Assembly: GCA_018401015.1 (NCBI GenBank)
Contig: JAGYLP010000002.1
Coordinates: 124,001 to 188,000 of the forward strand
Direction of reading: 5' to 3'
DNA from: Bacteroidales bacterium
Lineage (GTDB): Bacteria > Bacteroidota > Bacteroidia > Bacteroidales > M50B96
DNA length: 64,000 nucleotides
Shown here piece after piece: positions 1 to 9,143 of the stretch. How positions within the stretch are numbered: the first letter of the stretch is position 1; each line of letters opens with the position of its first letter. The notes under the pieces were generated by a model. That model did not search any database, was not told the origin of the DNA, and worked only from the letters and a program-made list of their open reading frames with translations. Made by a program: the position numbers and the translations under genes.

Positions 1-1078
1 AGCGGCTGGCTGCGTGTTGAATGCGGTTTTGTTGTTCCCGAAGGCTACTCCTGCTGGCCGATAGGCTAAGCGTTTCCAGTACTTGCAAACGATGCTTGTG
101 TCGTTGCAGAATCGATTGAACCTGAGGAACCAAGCGGTCGCTGTTTCGCACCAATCGATTCTTTTCAAAGGCCATGCGTTCACGAATTACCTGAAGTAAG
201 TCGTCTTCTAATTCAATTAGTTTGAGTTGATGCTGATGTTGATGCTGAATAAGGAATTCGGCTACAGCGGTAGGCGTTTTAAACGCTGAATAGACCACCA
301 TGTCGACAATGCTTTCGTCGCGGTCGTGACCAACGCCCGTAAAAATGGGAATAGGGAACTGAGTGCAATGGTAAGCTAGTTCGTAATCGTCGAAGGTGAT
401 TAAGTCGGATCGACTTCCACCTCCACGAATAATGACGAGCACATCGAAATTTTCTTCCGATTCGTACACTAGATTCATCGCATCCATGATGCTTTGCGGA
501 GATTTGTCGCCCTGCATGGTGGCGGGGAACAGCTTGGTTTCAAATCGCAAACCGTATTGATTCCGATGCAATTGGTCGATAAAATCGCCGTAACCGGCTG
601 CAGTACTCGACGAGATGAGTGCAATTTTTTGAAGAAAAGCCGGTAATTCCAGTTCCCGATTCATATCGAATACTCCTTCGTTCCGAAGCTTCTCAATAAT
701 TTCTTTGCGTCGTCGGGTATGATCGCCCAAGGTGTAATTTGGGTCGATATCCAAAATGTTTAGGCTGTGCCCGTATAGCTCATGAAACTCAACGCTAACA
801 CTAACCAGTACTTTTTGCTCGGCCGCCAGCGACATGCCTGTGCTTTGTTCGAAGTAGGGTTTCAGCATGCGGAAAGTGCGCGACCAAATGGTGGCTCTCG
901 ACTTGGCAACCACTTGATTGAGTTGATTTTTTTCGACCAATTCCAGGTAGCAATGACCCGATCGATGCTGATTAATTTCGCTTATTTCGGCTACTACCCA
1001 CAAGCTCACCGGGAATCGCTCGTGCAGCAAGGAACGAATTTGTCGGTTTAACTCGAGTAAACTTAATTGTGTTTCCAT
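1..1078 (-). CDS. xseA: Exodeoxyribonuclease VII large subunit (partial, C-terminus outside window)
   Basis: Not in the ORF track because it runs off the left edge. I translated the reverse complement from the ATG at 1076-1078 (METQLSLLELNRQIR...). The product is the catalytic large subunit of exonuclease VII, which degrades single-stranded DNA to acid-soluble oligonucleotides together with XseB. Visible family features are an N-terminal OB-fold region (VVAEISEI, then SGHCYLELVEK), the LNILDIDPNYTLG segment, and the catalytic-domain blocks IALISSSTAAGYGDF, VLVIIRGGGSRSDL and FTGVGHDRDESIVD. About 359 codons are present, so the C-terminal helical part is missing. The next gene downstream, often xseB, would lie outside the window. 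Identification is secure; the real C-terminus cannot be judged. Confidence 0.95.
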   Translation of the reverse strand, partial: METQLSLLELNRQIRSLLHERFPVSLWVVAEISEINQHRSGHCYLELVEKNQLNQVVAKSRATIWSRTFRMLKPYFEQSTGMSLAAEQKVLVSVSVEFHELYGHSLNILDIDPNYTLGDHTRRRKEIIEKLRNEGVFDMNRELELPAFLQKIALISSSTAAGYGDFIDQLHRNQYGLRFETKLFPATMQGDKSPQSIMDAMNLVYESEENFDVLVIIRGGGSRSDLITFDDYELAYHCTQFPIPIFTGVGHDRDESIVDMVVYSAFKTPTAVAEFLIQHQHQHQLKLIELEDDLLQVIRERMAFEKNRLVRNSDRLVPQVQSILQRHKHRLQVLETLSLSASRSSLREQQNRIQHAASR

Positions 1079-1372
1079 GAATCGACATTAGGGTGCAAAA
1101 ATCCTCAAAAATGCGAGGAAAGGTTCGATAAACTTAATAAATATTTGTCGCCTTTTGTACGAAGGAATTCAACGAAAACCTGTAAATTTATAGGATTCTA
1201 GCTGGCTTCCCGGTTCTTTGAAATTCATTTTTTTATTCGACGGAATAGTGGATGGTTGTGAATCAATCATTTCGACGCTTTTAAGTTGAATGGTCATTCC
1301 AGCGCTGGCAAAACGCTTCCGTAATGAGCCCTTTCTATCAACCCTGACTGATAACCTTAAATGGAACATACC
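1079..1372. other. Divergent intergenic region between xseA and phoH
   Basis: Roughly 290 bases separate the two divergent starts. I found no convincing small gene or RNA. TGTAAATTTATAGG (around 1180) resembles a TANNTTTG promoter element but misses the last base, so I do not call a promoter. The minus-strand ORF at 1169-1435 crosses into phoH and looks like a shadow. Confidence 0.4.
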
Positions 1373-2692
1373 ATGAAAAAAACCTTCATCCTCGACACCA
1401 ATGTTATCTTGCACGACTACACGTGTATTTATCATTTTAAGGACAACGACATTGTGCTCCCAATTGTCGTGTTGGAAGAACTCGATCGTTTCAAAAAAGG
1501 AAATGATTTAATCAATTTTCACGCACGGGAATTTACCCGTGAACTCGATAAATTAGCCGATGGGCAGGATTTATCGCTCGGTGTTCCTCTGGGCGAGGGC
1601 TTAGGGAAGCTCTTTATCGAAACCGGAAAGGCATTTTCCGAACAAATGCTTCAGTCCTTTAGTGAACATACCCCCGACCATCGAATACTCGCGATTGCTG
1701 AATTCTTTAAGACGCACCGTCCGTCGTTTCATCCTGTTTTGGTCTCGAAAGACATCAATTTGCGCATGAAGGCTAAGTCGCTTGGAATAGCCTCGGAAGA
1801 TTACCTTACCGGAAAGGTCCAAGACCTGGAGCATTTGTACTCGGCTCTGCCGGTTTACGATAACTTAAGCGACGACTGGATTGGTAGTTTGTATCAATCG
1901 GAATTTGTCCCACTGGATGGATCTCCCCTTAAAGACGTAGCTTTCAAAGGTCAGTCCTACTTCATTTTGAAAGGAAATAATCAGAATGCCTTAGCCTATT
2001 TTAATCCTATTTCGAAGTTGATTAGTCGGGTTGAGAAACAAACGAATTATGGGATTAAGCCTCGAAATGCGGAACAGACCTTTGCTTTTCATGCTTTAAA
2101 TAATCCGGAGGTATCCTTGGTTTCTGTTTCGGGAAAAGCCGGAACGGGAAAAACCTTACTTGCTTTGGCCGCAGCCTTAGCCCAAAGAAGGCAGTACAAA
2201 CAGATATATCTTGCACGTCCGGTTATACCACTCTCCAATCGGGATATTGGGTATTTGCCTGGCTCCGCCGATGAAAAAATTGGTCCTTACATGGCTCCAC
2301 TTTTCGATAATTTATCGGTTATCAAGAATCAGTTTAGCCCTCAATCGCGCGAATATCAAAACATCGAAGAGATGGTGCGCCTCGAGAAGTTAGTCATTAC
2401 ACCGCTCACTTACATACGGGGAAGGAGCTTGTCGGATGTGTTTTTCATTGTCGATGAAGCTCAGAACCTTACCCCTCACGAAGTGAAAACGATTATAACT
2501 CGGGCAGGAGAGGGAACTAAGATGGTTTTTAGTGGCGATGTGCAACAGATAGACACTCCTTATCTCGATAGCAAATCGAATGGATTAAGTTATTTAACCG
2601 ATCGGATGCGTGGACAAGAAATTTTCGCTCATGTTCATTTGGAAAAGGGGGAGCGTTCAGCATTGGCTGAGTTAGCGAGCGATTTGCTTTAA
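1373..2692 (+). CDS. PhoH family protein with N-terminal PIN domain
   Basis: A 439-aa protein made of a PIN-type ribonuclease fold (about residues 1-150, opening with FILDTNVILHD) followed by a PhoH ATPase domain. The ATPase has a Walker A motif GKAGTGKT near residue 253 and a Walker B FFIVDEAQN near residue 357. PIN-PhoH proteins of the YlaK/PhoH2 type are thought to be ATP-driven RNA-processing factors; the exact substrate is unknown. The ORF track starts four codons earlier (MEHTMKKTF); I prefer the second ATG because homologues begin with a short basic MKKxFxLDTN stretch. The gene converges with the next one, and their stop codons overlap. The family is certain; the cellular role is inferred. 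Confidence 0.9.
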   Translation: MKKTFILDTNVILHDYTCIYHFKDNDIVLPIVVLEELDRFKKGNDLINFHAREFTRELDKLADGQDLSLGVPLGEGLGKLFIETGKAFSEQMLQSFSEHTPDHRILAIAEFFKTHRPSFHPVLVSKDINLRMKAKSLGIASEDYLTGKVQDLEHLYSALPVYDNLSDDWIGSLYQSEFVPLDGSPLKDVAFKGQSYFILKGNNQNALAYFNPISKLISRVEKQTNYGIKPRNAEQTFAFHALNNPEVSLVSVSGKAGTGKTLLALAAALAQRRQYKQIYLARPVIPLSNRDIGYLPGSADEKIGPYMAPLFDNLSVIKNQFSPQSREYQNIEEMVRLEKLVITPLTYIRGRSLSDVFFIVDEAQNLTPHEVKTIITRAGEGTKMVFSGDVQQIDTPYLDSKSNGLSYLTDRMRGQEIFAHVHLEKGERSALAELASDLL

Positions 2693-3048
2693 TCGGGCAG
2701 TTCGCTCCAGGCTTGTTGTGTTTTTTTGGGTAAGGACGCAATCACCAGCGCATAGGAGTCGTCGATCCATTGTTTGATTTGCGAAACGGGAATCGAACCA
2801 TCAATTTGTACGGTATTCCAGTACTTTTTGTTCATGTGGTAACCCGGTTGAACCGAAGGGTAGGCATCTCGTGCAGCCAAAGCATCTTCGGGTTCAAATT
2901 TTAAATTAATTGCCAGGTCATCTTCGATGTCGGTGAGTGCATACATCTTATTCATCACTTTAAAAACAAGCGTTGTTTCGTCGAATGGAAAGGACTCAGT
3001 GACTCCTTTTTTACTCAGGCAATAGCTTCGAAGTTCTTCAATATTCAT
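2689..3048 (-). CDS. MmcQ/YjbR family protein
   Basis: A 119-aa protein that matches the MmcQ/YjbR (CyaY-like fold) family along its length. It begins with MNIEELRSYCLSKKGVTESF, continues with PFDETTLVFKVMNKMYAL, then LNLKFEPEDALAARD-type residues, and ends with the typical MNKKYWNTVQIDGSIP and QWIDDSYALVIASLPKK blocks. Members are sometimes annotated as DNA-binding; the molecular role is not established. The TAA of this gene and the TAA of the PIN-PhoH gene overlap on opposite strands (2689-2692), so there is no room for a terminator between them. Confidence 0.85.
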   Translation of the reverse strand: MNIEELRSYCLSKKGVTESFPFDETTLVFKVMNKMYALTDIEDDLAINLKFEPEDALAARDAYPSVQPGYHMNKKYWNTVQIDGSIPVSQIKQWIDDSYALVIASLPKKTQQAWSELPD

Positions 3049-3354
3049 AATGCGAAAAGCGATTAATTGGTTGCAATCGGTTCTAAAAAGAAGCGTAGAT
3101 TCTCCTCGTAAATTTATTGAAAAGATGCCTTGTAATGGCTCGTTTAATTTGTTTCTAAACGTACGCCGTATTATTTTTGAGCAGATTCCGAAAACAGGAT
3201 GGAAGGCCTTGGTTTTCAGGTGTCTGGCTTGAAAACGATTAGCGTTCTAAAACAAACAAGTATATCAATTACCATCCGGGACGACTCGAAGATAGTAATA
3301 CCTCCGCATGAGGTGAAGTAAATCGACGTTTTGTACCCTTAAAATTACGTACAC
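3049..3354. other. Intergenic region upstream of icd
   Basis: About 300 bases between the yjbR-like gene (leftward) and icd (rightward). It should carry both promoters, but I found no clean TANNTTTG element on either strand. The 60-aa ORF at 3050-3232 has no recognisable features and is not called. Confidence 0.4.
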
Positions 3355-4581
3355 ATGAAAAAAATCAAAGTTCACAACCCCGTGGTTGAGCTCGATGGCG
3401 ACGAAATGACGCGCATCATTTGGCAATTCATTAAAGACAAACTGATTTTTCCTTATCTCGATTTGGACATCAAGTATTACGATTTGGGAATGGAGTATCG
3501 CGACGAGACCGACGATCAGGTAACGGTCGATGCCGCAGAAGCAATCAAACAGTACGGTGTTGGAATTAAATGTGCCACCATTACTCCCGACGAAGCGCGT
3601 GTGGAGGAGTTTGGCCTGAAGAAAATGTATCGTTCTCCTAACGGAACCATTCGTAACATCTTGGGCGGGACGGTATTCCGCGAGCCCATTATGATTAACA
3701 ATGTACCTCGATTAGTTCCCGGATGGAAACATCCAATTTGTATCGGACGTCATGCATTTGGCGACCAATATCGTGCTACCGACTTCGTTACCAAAGGGAA
3801 AGGAAAACTCACCATTACTTTCGAACCGGAAAATGGAGGCGAAATTCAGCAATACGAAGTATATCAGTTCCAGGACGATGGAGTTGCGCTGGCTATGTAC
3901 AATACCGATGAATCCATCACCGGATTTGCTCATTCCTGCTTTAATCAGGCATTAATGAAAAAGTGGCCACTGTATCTTTCGACCAAGAATACCATCTTGA
4001 AAAAATACGATGGTCGATTCAAAGACATCTTCCAGGATATATACGAAAAACACTACAAGCAAGCTTTCGAGGATGCCGGAATTTGGTACGAGCATCGTTT
4101 GATCGACGACATGGTAGCTGCTGCTCTTAAGTGGGAAGGTGCTTTTGTTTGGGCTTGTAAGAACTACGATGGCGACGTTCAGTCCGATACCCTGGCTCAA
4201 GGTTTTGGTTCCTTAGGATTGATGACTTCTACCCTGGTAACTCCCGATGGAAAAACGATGGAAGCTGAGGCTGCGCACGGAACGGTTACGCGTCATTATC
4301 GCATGCATCAGCAAGGTAAACCTACTTCGACTAATCCGATTGCGTCCATTTTTGCGTGGACTCGTGGCTTGGCCTTCCGCGGTAAATTAGATAACAATCA
4401 GGACTTAATCCATTTCTGCGAAACCTTGGAACAGGTTTGCATCGAAACCGTCGAAAGTGGTAAAATGACCAAAGATTTGGCGCTAACTATTTATGGCGAC
4501 CAGTTGAATGAAAGTCATTACCTTACTACCGAGCAATTCCTCGATGCCCTTGATGAAAATTTGAAAGCTAAATTGCAATAG
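3355..4581 (+). CDS. icd: Isocitrate dehydrogenase (NADP+), eukaryote-like subfamily
   Basis: A 408-aa enzyme that oxidatively decarboxylates isocitrate to 2-oxoglutarate in the TCA cycle. The sequence [20 protein letters not shown], the block [20 protein letters not shown], and [14 protein letters not shown] near residue 327 are those of the homodimeric NADP-dependent subfamily shared with mitochondrial and cytosolic eukaryotic IDH, not the E. coli Icd type. Length is normal for that subfamily. The NADP assignment comes from the subfamily, not from testing residues. A strong terminator follows at once, so the gene is probably monocistronic. Confidence 0.95.
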   Translation: MKKIKVHNPVVELDGDEMTRIIWQFIKDKLIFPYLDLDIKYYDLGMEYRDETDDQVTVDAAEAIKQYGVGIKCATITPDEARVEEFGLKKMYRSPNGTIRNILGGTVFREPIMINNVPRLVPGWKHPICIGRHAFGDQYRATDFVTKGKGKLTITFEPENGGEIQQYEVYQFQDDGVALAMYNTDESITGFAHSCFNQALMKKWPLYLSTKNTILKKYDGRFKDIFQDIYEKHYKQAFEDAGIWYEHRLIDDMVAAALKWEGAFVWACKNYDGDVQSDTLAQGFGSLGLMTSTLVTPDGKTMEAEAAHGTVTRHYRMHQQGKPTSTNPIASIFAWTRGLAFRGKLDNNQDLIHFCETLEQVCIETVESGKMTKDLALTIYGDQLNESHYLTTEQFLDALDENLKAKLQ

Positions 4582-4593
4582 TTAAATACAAGC

Positions 4594-4653
4594 AGTTTGT
4601 TTCCGTGAAAGCCGTATCGAAATAACGGCTTTCCGGTGACAAACTTTTTTTTT
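4594..4653 (+). terminator. Intrinsic terminator after icd, abutting the next start codon
   Basis: Nested inverted repeat: AGTTTGT pairs with ACAAACT on the outside and GAAAGCCGT with ACGGCTTTC on the inside. An uninterrupted run of T residues follows. The T tract ends three bases before the ATG of the omega-amidase gene. Confidence 0.85.
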
Positions 4654-4656
4654 CTT

Positions 4657-5436
4657 ATGGAATCACTCAAGATTACTATAGTTCAGCAAGCCATTGTGTG
4701 GGAAAAGCCCGAAGAGAACCTGCAACATCTGGATCTTATTTTGCAAGCGGTTCCGGTGAGCGAATCTCACCTAATCGTATTACCCGAGATGTTTACTACT
4801 GGTTTTACGATGAATTCCCATCAGCTGGCGGAAGAAATGGACGGTCCTGCATTGGAATGGATGAAGCATACGGCGCGTGAAAAAAACGCGGTAATCATGG
4901 GGAGTGTCATCGTTAAGGAGCAAGGCGCGCACTACAATCGCTTGCTGGCAGTTCATCCCGATGGTAGTTTTAATCAGTACGATAAAAGGCATTTGTTCCG
5001 CATGTCGGGCGAACATGAGCATTTCTCACCGGGAAATCAATCCATGATTTTTAAGATTGGCGAATGGCGTGTTAAGCCTCTGATTTGCTACGACTTACGT
5101 TTCCCTGTTTGGAGCCGCAATCGCAACGATTACGATGTATTAGTCTATGTTGCTAATTGGCCCGAAGTACGCCGACGCGTGTGGAACACCTTGCTCAGTG
5201 CCAGGGCAATGGAGAATTTGTCCTACGTGGTAGGGGTTAATCGTGTTGGTATCGATGGAATGGGGATTCAATATTGCGGCGACAGCATGGCACTTAACTA
5301 CTACGGCGAAGTAATCAGTTCGCATACAGAGCCTACCGAATGGCTTGAAACAGTCGATCTCGACCGGGAGGCTTTGGAGCGATTCCGAAATAAGTTTCCT
5401 GCCTGGAGAGATGCAGATTCCTTCGAAATTCTGTAA
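4657..5436 (+). CDS. Omega-amidase (YafV/NIT2-like nitrilase-superfamily hydrolase)
   Basis: A 259-aa carbon-nitrogen hydrolase with the complete catalytic triad: E44 in VLPEMFTTGF, K110 in YDKRHLF and C144 in LICYDLRFPVW. These contexts fit the omega-amidase/YafV branch, which hydrolyses alpha-ketoglutaramate and related omega-amides and may repair deaminated glutathione. I start at 4657 (MESLKITIVQQ) and not at 4636 as in the ORF track, because the earlier ATG lies inside the terminator stem of icd and adds a meaningless MTNFFFL. Placement right after icd is metabolically suggestive (both yield 2-oxoglutarate), but the terminator argues against cotranscription. Confidence 0.88.
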   Translation: MESLKITIVQQAIVWEKPEENLQHLDLILQAVPVSESHLIVLPEMFTTGFTMNSHQLAEEMDGPALEWMKHTAREKNAVIMGSVIVKEQGAHYNRLLAVHPDGSFNQYDKRHLFRMSGEHEHFSPGNQSMIFKIGEWRVKPLICYDLRFPVWSRNRNDYDVLVYVANWPEVRRRVWNTLLSARAMENLSYVVGVNRVGIDGMGIQYCGDSMALNYYGEVISSHTEPTEWLETVDLDREALERFRNKFPAWRDADSFEIL

Positions 5437-5479
5437 CTCATTTTCTCATTAGAATCGCTTTTATTCCTTTGCTTTCAAT

Positions 5480-6646
5480 ATGTCGTATTCCATTCAAACC
5501 AGTTCCCTTCAACTCAACAGCCATTTGCTGGAAGCAGACGAGTGGATTCGAATCTACCGACTTTCCGGAAAGCATCAGGATGGAAGCAAGCTCTTGCTAG
5601 GTGCAGCCGAATGGGACCATTCCAGAGGTCAGGTTCTGCGTTTTGCCCTTGAATACAGTCTTTCACGACAACGGCCGGCCGGCTTATTCGCCAAACAATT
5701 TGAAAAAAGAAACGAGTTATTATCGCACTTGGCTTTTAACGGTGGTCCTAGTATCCTTCCTTCGGTCGTGAAGCAGCATGCACTCGACGATTTATTTCAA
5801 AATGCTCCCCTGGGTTTTCTCCTTTCGCACTCCTACGTAATGGGAGCACCTATATACTCCCTTCCGGTACTCCTCGTTACTGAAACGCATGACTTGTCGG
5901 TTCGTAAAATAGATTTAAGTCAAGGCATTACTTTAAAGTGTAACTCACGGACCATCGAAATTCCGGCTCAGAACCGTAACTTATCTCCTGATACTCCTCA
6001 ACTACCTGATTTTTCATACTACGATGCGGCCTATGCCGGCGATACCATCCCCGGAAATGGTCGAGTAGTGATTCAGTTGGCCGGTAATTCGATTGCACGC
6101 GTCCATCATACCGGATACCTGCAAAATCCTCCTTATCGAGCTGCCGGGCTGGTTTTGTCCATTCGGTCGGAGGCGCTCCCTCCCATGTGGGATATGAAGG
6201 ATAAAGAATTGGAAATAATTATTCCGGGATTGGAGAATGTGGTATTTGGGGTTCAAGCCTCGTATTATTGGGAGAAAGGGAAAGGTGAGGTCGAAACCGA
6301 TGCACGGCTTTCCACTTATCTGGCTCGTGATCCTGAACCGGCTCAAACCCGTTATCTCTTGGGATTAACAACTCAGAAAAAGTGGGTTGTATTAACCTTG
6401 CCTCACTGTGATTCACCCTGGAGAGGTTTGTCGTTGCAGGAGTTACCCGAATTACTGGAGGAAATGAATTTTCAATGGGCAATTGGTCTCGATGCCGCTA
6501 ACGGGAGTTCTCTCTACCGGGGAGTTCAACGAATACGCCTTTCGGAGAAAGATCCTGATGAATTTTTCAATCCTTTTGCCACCGATACCATTCAATCGGG
6601 AGCTGTTTCAAATGCCTTCATTCTTTATCGGGAAAAACTTTTTTAA
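5480..6646 (+). CDS. Hypothetical protein, 388 aa
   Basis: I do not recognise this protein with confidence. It has no signal peptide or clear membrane segment and appears cytosolic. The middle is rich in beta-strand-like stretches (GNGRVVIQLAGNSIARVHH, LEIIIPGLENVVFGVQ). Near the C-terminus it carries QWAIGLDAANGSSLYRG, followed by a short tail ending NAFILYREKLF. That motif is reminiscent of the DGGGSS loop of phosphodiester-glycosidase (NAGPA-like) domains, but the match is too short to assign function. It lies 43 bases after the omega-amidase, in the same direction, so the two may be cotranscribed. Codon use resembles that of its neighbours. Confidence 0.75.
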   Translation: MSYSIQTSSLQLNSHLLEADEWIRIYRLSGKHQDGSKLLLGAAEWDHSRGQVLRFALEYSLSRQRPAGLFAKQFEKRNELLSHLAFNGGPSILPSVVKQHALDDLFQNAPLGFLLSHSYVMGAPIYSLPVLLVTETHDLSVRKIDLSQGITLKCNSRTIEIPAQNRNLSPDTPQLPDFSYYDAAYAGDTIPGNGRVVIQLAGNSIARVHHTGYLQNPPYRAAGLVLSIRSEALPPMWDMKDKELEIIIPGLENVVFGVQASYYWEKGKGEVETDARLSTYLARDPEPAQTRYLLGLTTQKKWVVLTLPHCDSPWRGLSLQELPELLEEMNFQWAIGLDAANGSSLYRGVQRIRLSEKDPDEFFNPFATDTIQSGAVSNAFILYREKLF

Positions 6647-6653
6647 GCAAATA

Positions 6654-6705
6654 AAACCGCTTCCTCCCAAGCGAATCATCCGCTGCTGCCCGGTTATCGG
6701 TTTTT
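6654..6705 (+). terminator. Possible weak terminator
   Basis: AAACCG and CGGTTTTTT flank a long, partly paired spacer containing GCG/CGC, and the second arm ends in a T run. It sits just after the 388-aa gene. The loop is long, so confidence is low. Confidence 0.3.
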
Positions 6706-6866
6706 TAATGAAAACTACGTTCTTTTAAGGGCTTTAGTCTTAAACTGAACCTATTATTTACACGAAAAATAGCTATGAAATACCCATGAGATATCTAAGC
6801 CACACCAACCGAAATGAAGATAGATTGGGTATTCCATTTGACCATTATAAATCAACCTTTATCCAG

Positions 6867-8897
6867 ATGAAAAACCAATTGCTGATACTGTATGTCGCTG
6901 CCTCAATCTTCCTGTTTGGACTGCTCGCGGCTTGCACGCACAATGAAAATAAACATACGCTCTCGTCGCCCAATTTGCAAAATAGGATTGAATTCGAGGT
7001 CACGGAGGGTAAGATGTATTATGCCGTTTATCGGGCCGACTCACTCCTGATTGATAAAAGCAGGCTTGGCTTCCATTTGGAGGGAGAACTCCAATTAAGC
7101 GATAGTTTCCAAATCCTCACCAGCGAGAAATCGAGTCACCGCGAAACATGGAAACCTTATTGGGGACAACGATCCGAAGTGCTGAACGAATACAATGAAA
7201 TGCAGGTTTTTTTAAAGCAAACGAATAGCAATGGGTTGAGATTGAATGTGTTATTTCGAGCCTACAACGACGGGGTTGCCTTCCGATATGTCGTCCCCAA
7301 TCAATCCTTTGTCGATAGTTTGGTAGTAGAAGAAGAGTTGAGCTCTTTTAACTTTTTGCATGACTATCAAACTTGGTCGATTCCCGCAAATTTCGACAGT
7401 TATGAGTTTTTATACAGGGAGTTACCGCTGTCGGAATTGAATGATGCGAATACCCCCTTAACCCTTCGTGCGGAGAACGATTTGCATCTCAGTATTCACG
7501 AAGCTCATTTGGTTAATTATCCGGAAATGACTCTTTTACGTAAAGCGAATTCTACTCAGCTTGCAGCCAATTTAGCTCCCGCTGCCAATGGGTACAAGTT
7601 GAAAAGCCGAACACCTTTTTCTACTCCCTGGCGCAGTATTCAGATAAGCGATGGAGCTGCCGGATTATTACTTTCGGATTTAATCCAGAATCTCAATCCG
7701 GCTCCTGAATCGAACTTCGATTGGGTAAAACCCATGAAGTACATCGGCATTTGGTGGGACATGCACATTGGTTATACAACCTGGACTCGTGGACCCCGCC
7801 ATGGAGCAACTACCCTGCGAGCTAAGCGATACATTGATTTTGCTGCTCAACATGGAATCGAAGCTGTGCTGTTCGAAGGATGGAATACCGGATGGGAAGC
7901 CTGGGGGAAAGAGGGTGCTTTCGATTATGTAACCCCATATCCCGATTTCGACATGGAAGAGATTAGTCGTTATGCCAGCGAAAAAGGGGTGGCCCTGATC
8001 GGTCATCACGAAACCGGTGGCGATGCAAGAGGATATGAACAAATGGTCGATACGGCTTTCGCTTATTACAAAAATCATGGAGTTAATGCAGTTAAAACCG
8101 GTTATGCCGGAGGGATTGTGCCACAAGGAGAATCGCATCATGGCCAATGGATGGTGAATCATTATCGGAAGATTGTGCGAAAGGCTGCTGCTGAACAAAT
8201 TATGTTGAATGTACATGAACCCATTAAACCTACTGGCGAAGAACGCACGTATCCAAATATGATGACTCGCGAGGGAGCTCGAGGAATGGAATGGAATGCG
8301 TGGAGCACCGGGAATCCTCCTTCGCATACCTGCATCTTGCCATTTACACGCTGTTTGGCCGGACCGCTCGATTATACGCCGGGTATTTTCGACGTTTTAT
8401 TAGAGCGAAAAAAAGACGAATTGCTCGATTGGAATAATAAACCGGAGGGAACCCGAGTGCATACCACGCTGGTTAAGCAGCTCGCTCTCATGCTGGTTCT
8501 CTATTCGCCCATGCAAATGGCATCGGATTTAATCGAGCATTACGAAAAGGAGCCGGCATTGGAATGGTTCAAGGCTGTTCCCGTTAGTTTCGACGAAACC
8601 CGAATTCTTAATGCACGAATAGGGGAATATGTCACTTTGGCTCGACGCAGCCAGCAAGATTGGTTTGTAGCTGGAATTAGCAATGAAAAAGCACGCGTTT
8701 GGGAAGTCAACCTCGATTTCCTTCAATCGGGGAAGCAATACCAGGTAATTCGTTATCTCGATGGCGATTCGGCTCATTATCTTACGAATCCGCTTCCCTA
8801 TACCGTCGATACCTTATTTCTGGCTCCAGGCGATAGAACCTTAGAGGTTTCCATTGCACCTGGTGGAGGCTTTGCGATGCAGATTACTCCTCAGTAG
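6867..8897 (+). CDS. Glycoside hydrolase family 97, inverting (SusB-like alpha-glucosidase), lipoprotein
   Basis: A 676-aa GH97 enzyme. Starting at the ATG at 6867 gives a lipoprotein signal MKNQLLILYVAASIFL...LLAACTHN; the 27-codon extension in the ORF track is unlikely. The order is an N-terminal beta-sandwich, a (beta/alpha)8 barrel and a C-terminal beta domain. The inverting-type catalytic glutamates are visible as E382 (HHETGG), E451 (VHEP) and E475 (EWNAW). Their spacing of 69 and 24 residues equals that of E439/E508/E532 in Bacteroides SusB. The retaining-type nucleophile site reads KTGYAGG, with no aspartate, which agrees with the inverting mechanism. It probably hydrolyses alpha-glucosidic oligosaccharides in the periplasm. 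No susC/susD pair is nearby, so it is an orphan in this window. Confidence 0.93.
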   Translation: MKNQLLILYVAASIFLFGLLAACTHNENKHTLSSPNLQNRIEFEVTEGKMYYAVYRADSLLIDKSRLGFHLEGELQLSDSFQILTSEKSSHRETWKPYWGQRSEVLNEYNEMQVFLKQTNSNGLRLNVLFRAYNDGVAFRYVVPNQSFVDSLVVEEELSSFNFLHDYQTWSIPANFDSYEFLYRELPLSELNDANTPLTLRAENDLHLSIHEAHLVNYPEMTLLRKANSTQLAANLAPAANGYKLKSRTPFSTPWRSIQISDGAAGLLLSDLIQNLNPAPESNFDWVKPMKYIGIWWDMHIGYTTWTRGPRHGATTLRAKRYIDFAAQHGIEAVLFEGWNTGWEAWGKEGAFDYVTPYPDFDMEEISRYASEKGVALIGHHETGGDARGYEQMVDTAFAYYKNHGVNAVKTGYAGGIVPQGESHHGQWMVNHYRKIVRKAAAEQIMLNVHEPIKPTGEERTYPNMMTREGARGMEWNAWSTGNPPSHTCILPFTRCLAGPLDYTPGIFDVLLERKKDELLDWNNKPEGTRVHTTLVKQLALMLVLYSPMQMASDLIEHYEKEPALEWFKAVPVSFDETRILNARIGEYVTLARRSQQDWFVAGISNEKARVWEVNLDFLQSGKQYQVIRYLDGDSAHYLTNPLPYTVDTLFLAPGDRTLEVSIAPGGGFAMQITPQ

Positions 8898-9143
8898 CGA
8901 TTCGGAGTCATCAGCTTTCTGAGTAGGATTGAACGGGAAAAGAGCTTCCTTTTTGTAGAGATTCTCGGAATACTAACGTCACCCTTATGAATGCTAAACA
9001 AGCTAAAAACCATGTTTCATCATCCTTTTCCTGTTTTAAAATCGTAGGATAAGCACCGATAGGCAGACGAATAAATTATCCTGCTTTTAACCTAATAATC
9101 AGTCGGAAAAATTAAGAGAGAATCCAGTCGGGGCTGGGGAGTA
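8898..9143. other. Intergenic region downstream of GH97
   Basis: About 245 bases with no ORF or RNA that I can support. The region between the GH97 and infB stop codons ends in the terminator listed next. Confidence 0.4.

Noticed and set aside
3050-3232. 60-aa plus-strand ORF in the gap before icd
   Set aside because: No family resemblance, no promoter, and codon use unlike neighbouring genes.
7680-8327. 215-aa minus-strand ORF inside the GH97 gene
   Set aside because: Fully antisense to catalytic-domain codons with no recognisable domain; a shadow of a strongly coding strand.
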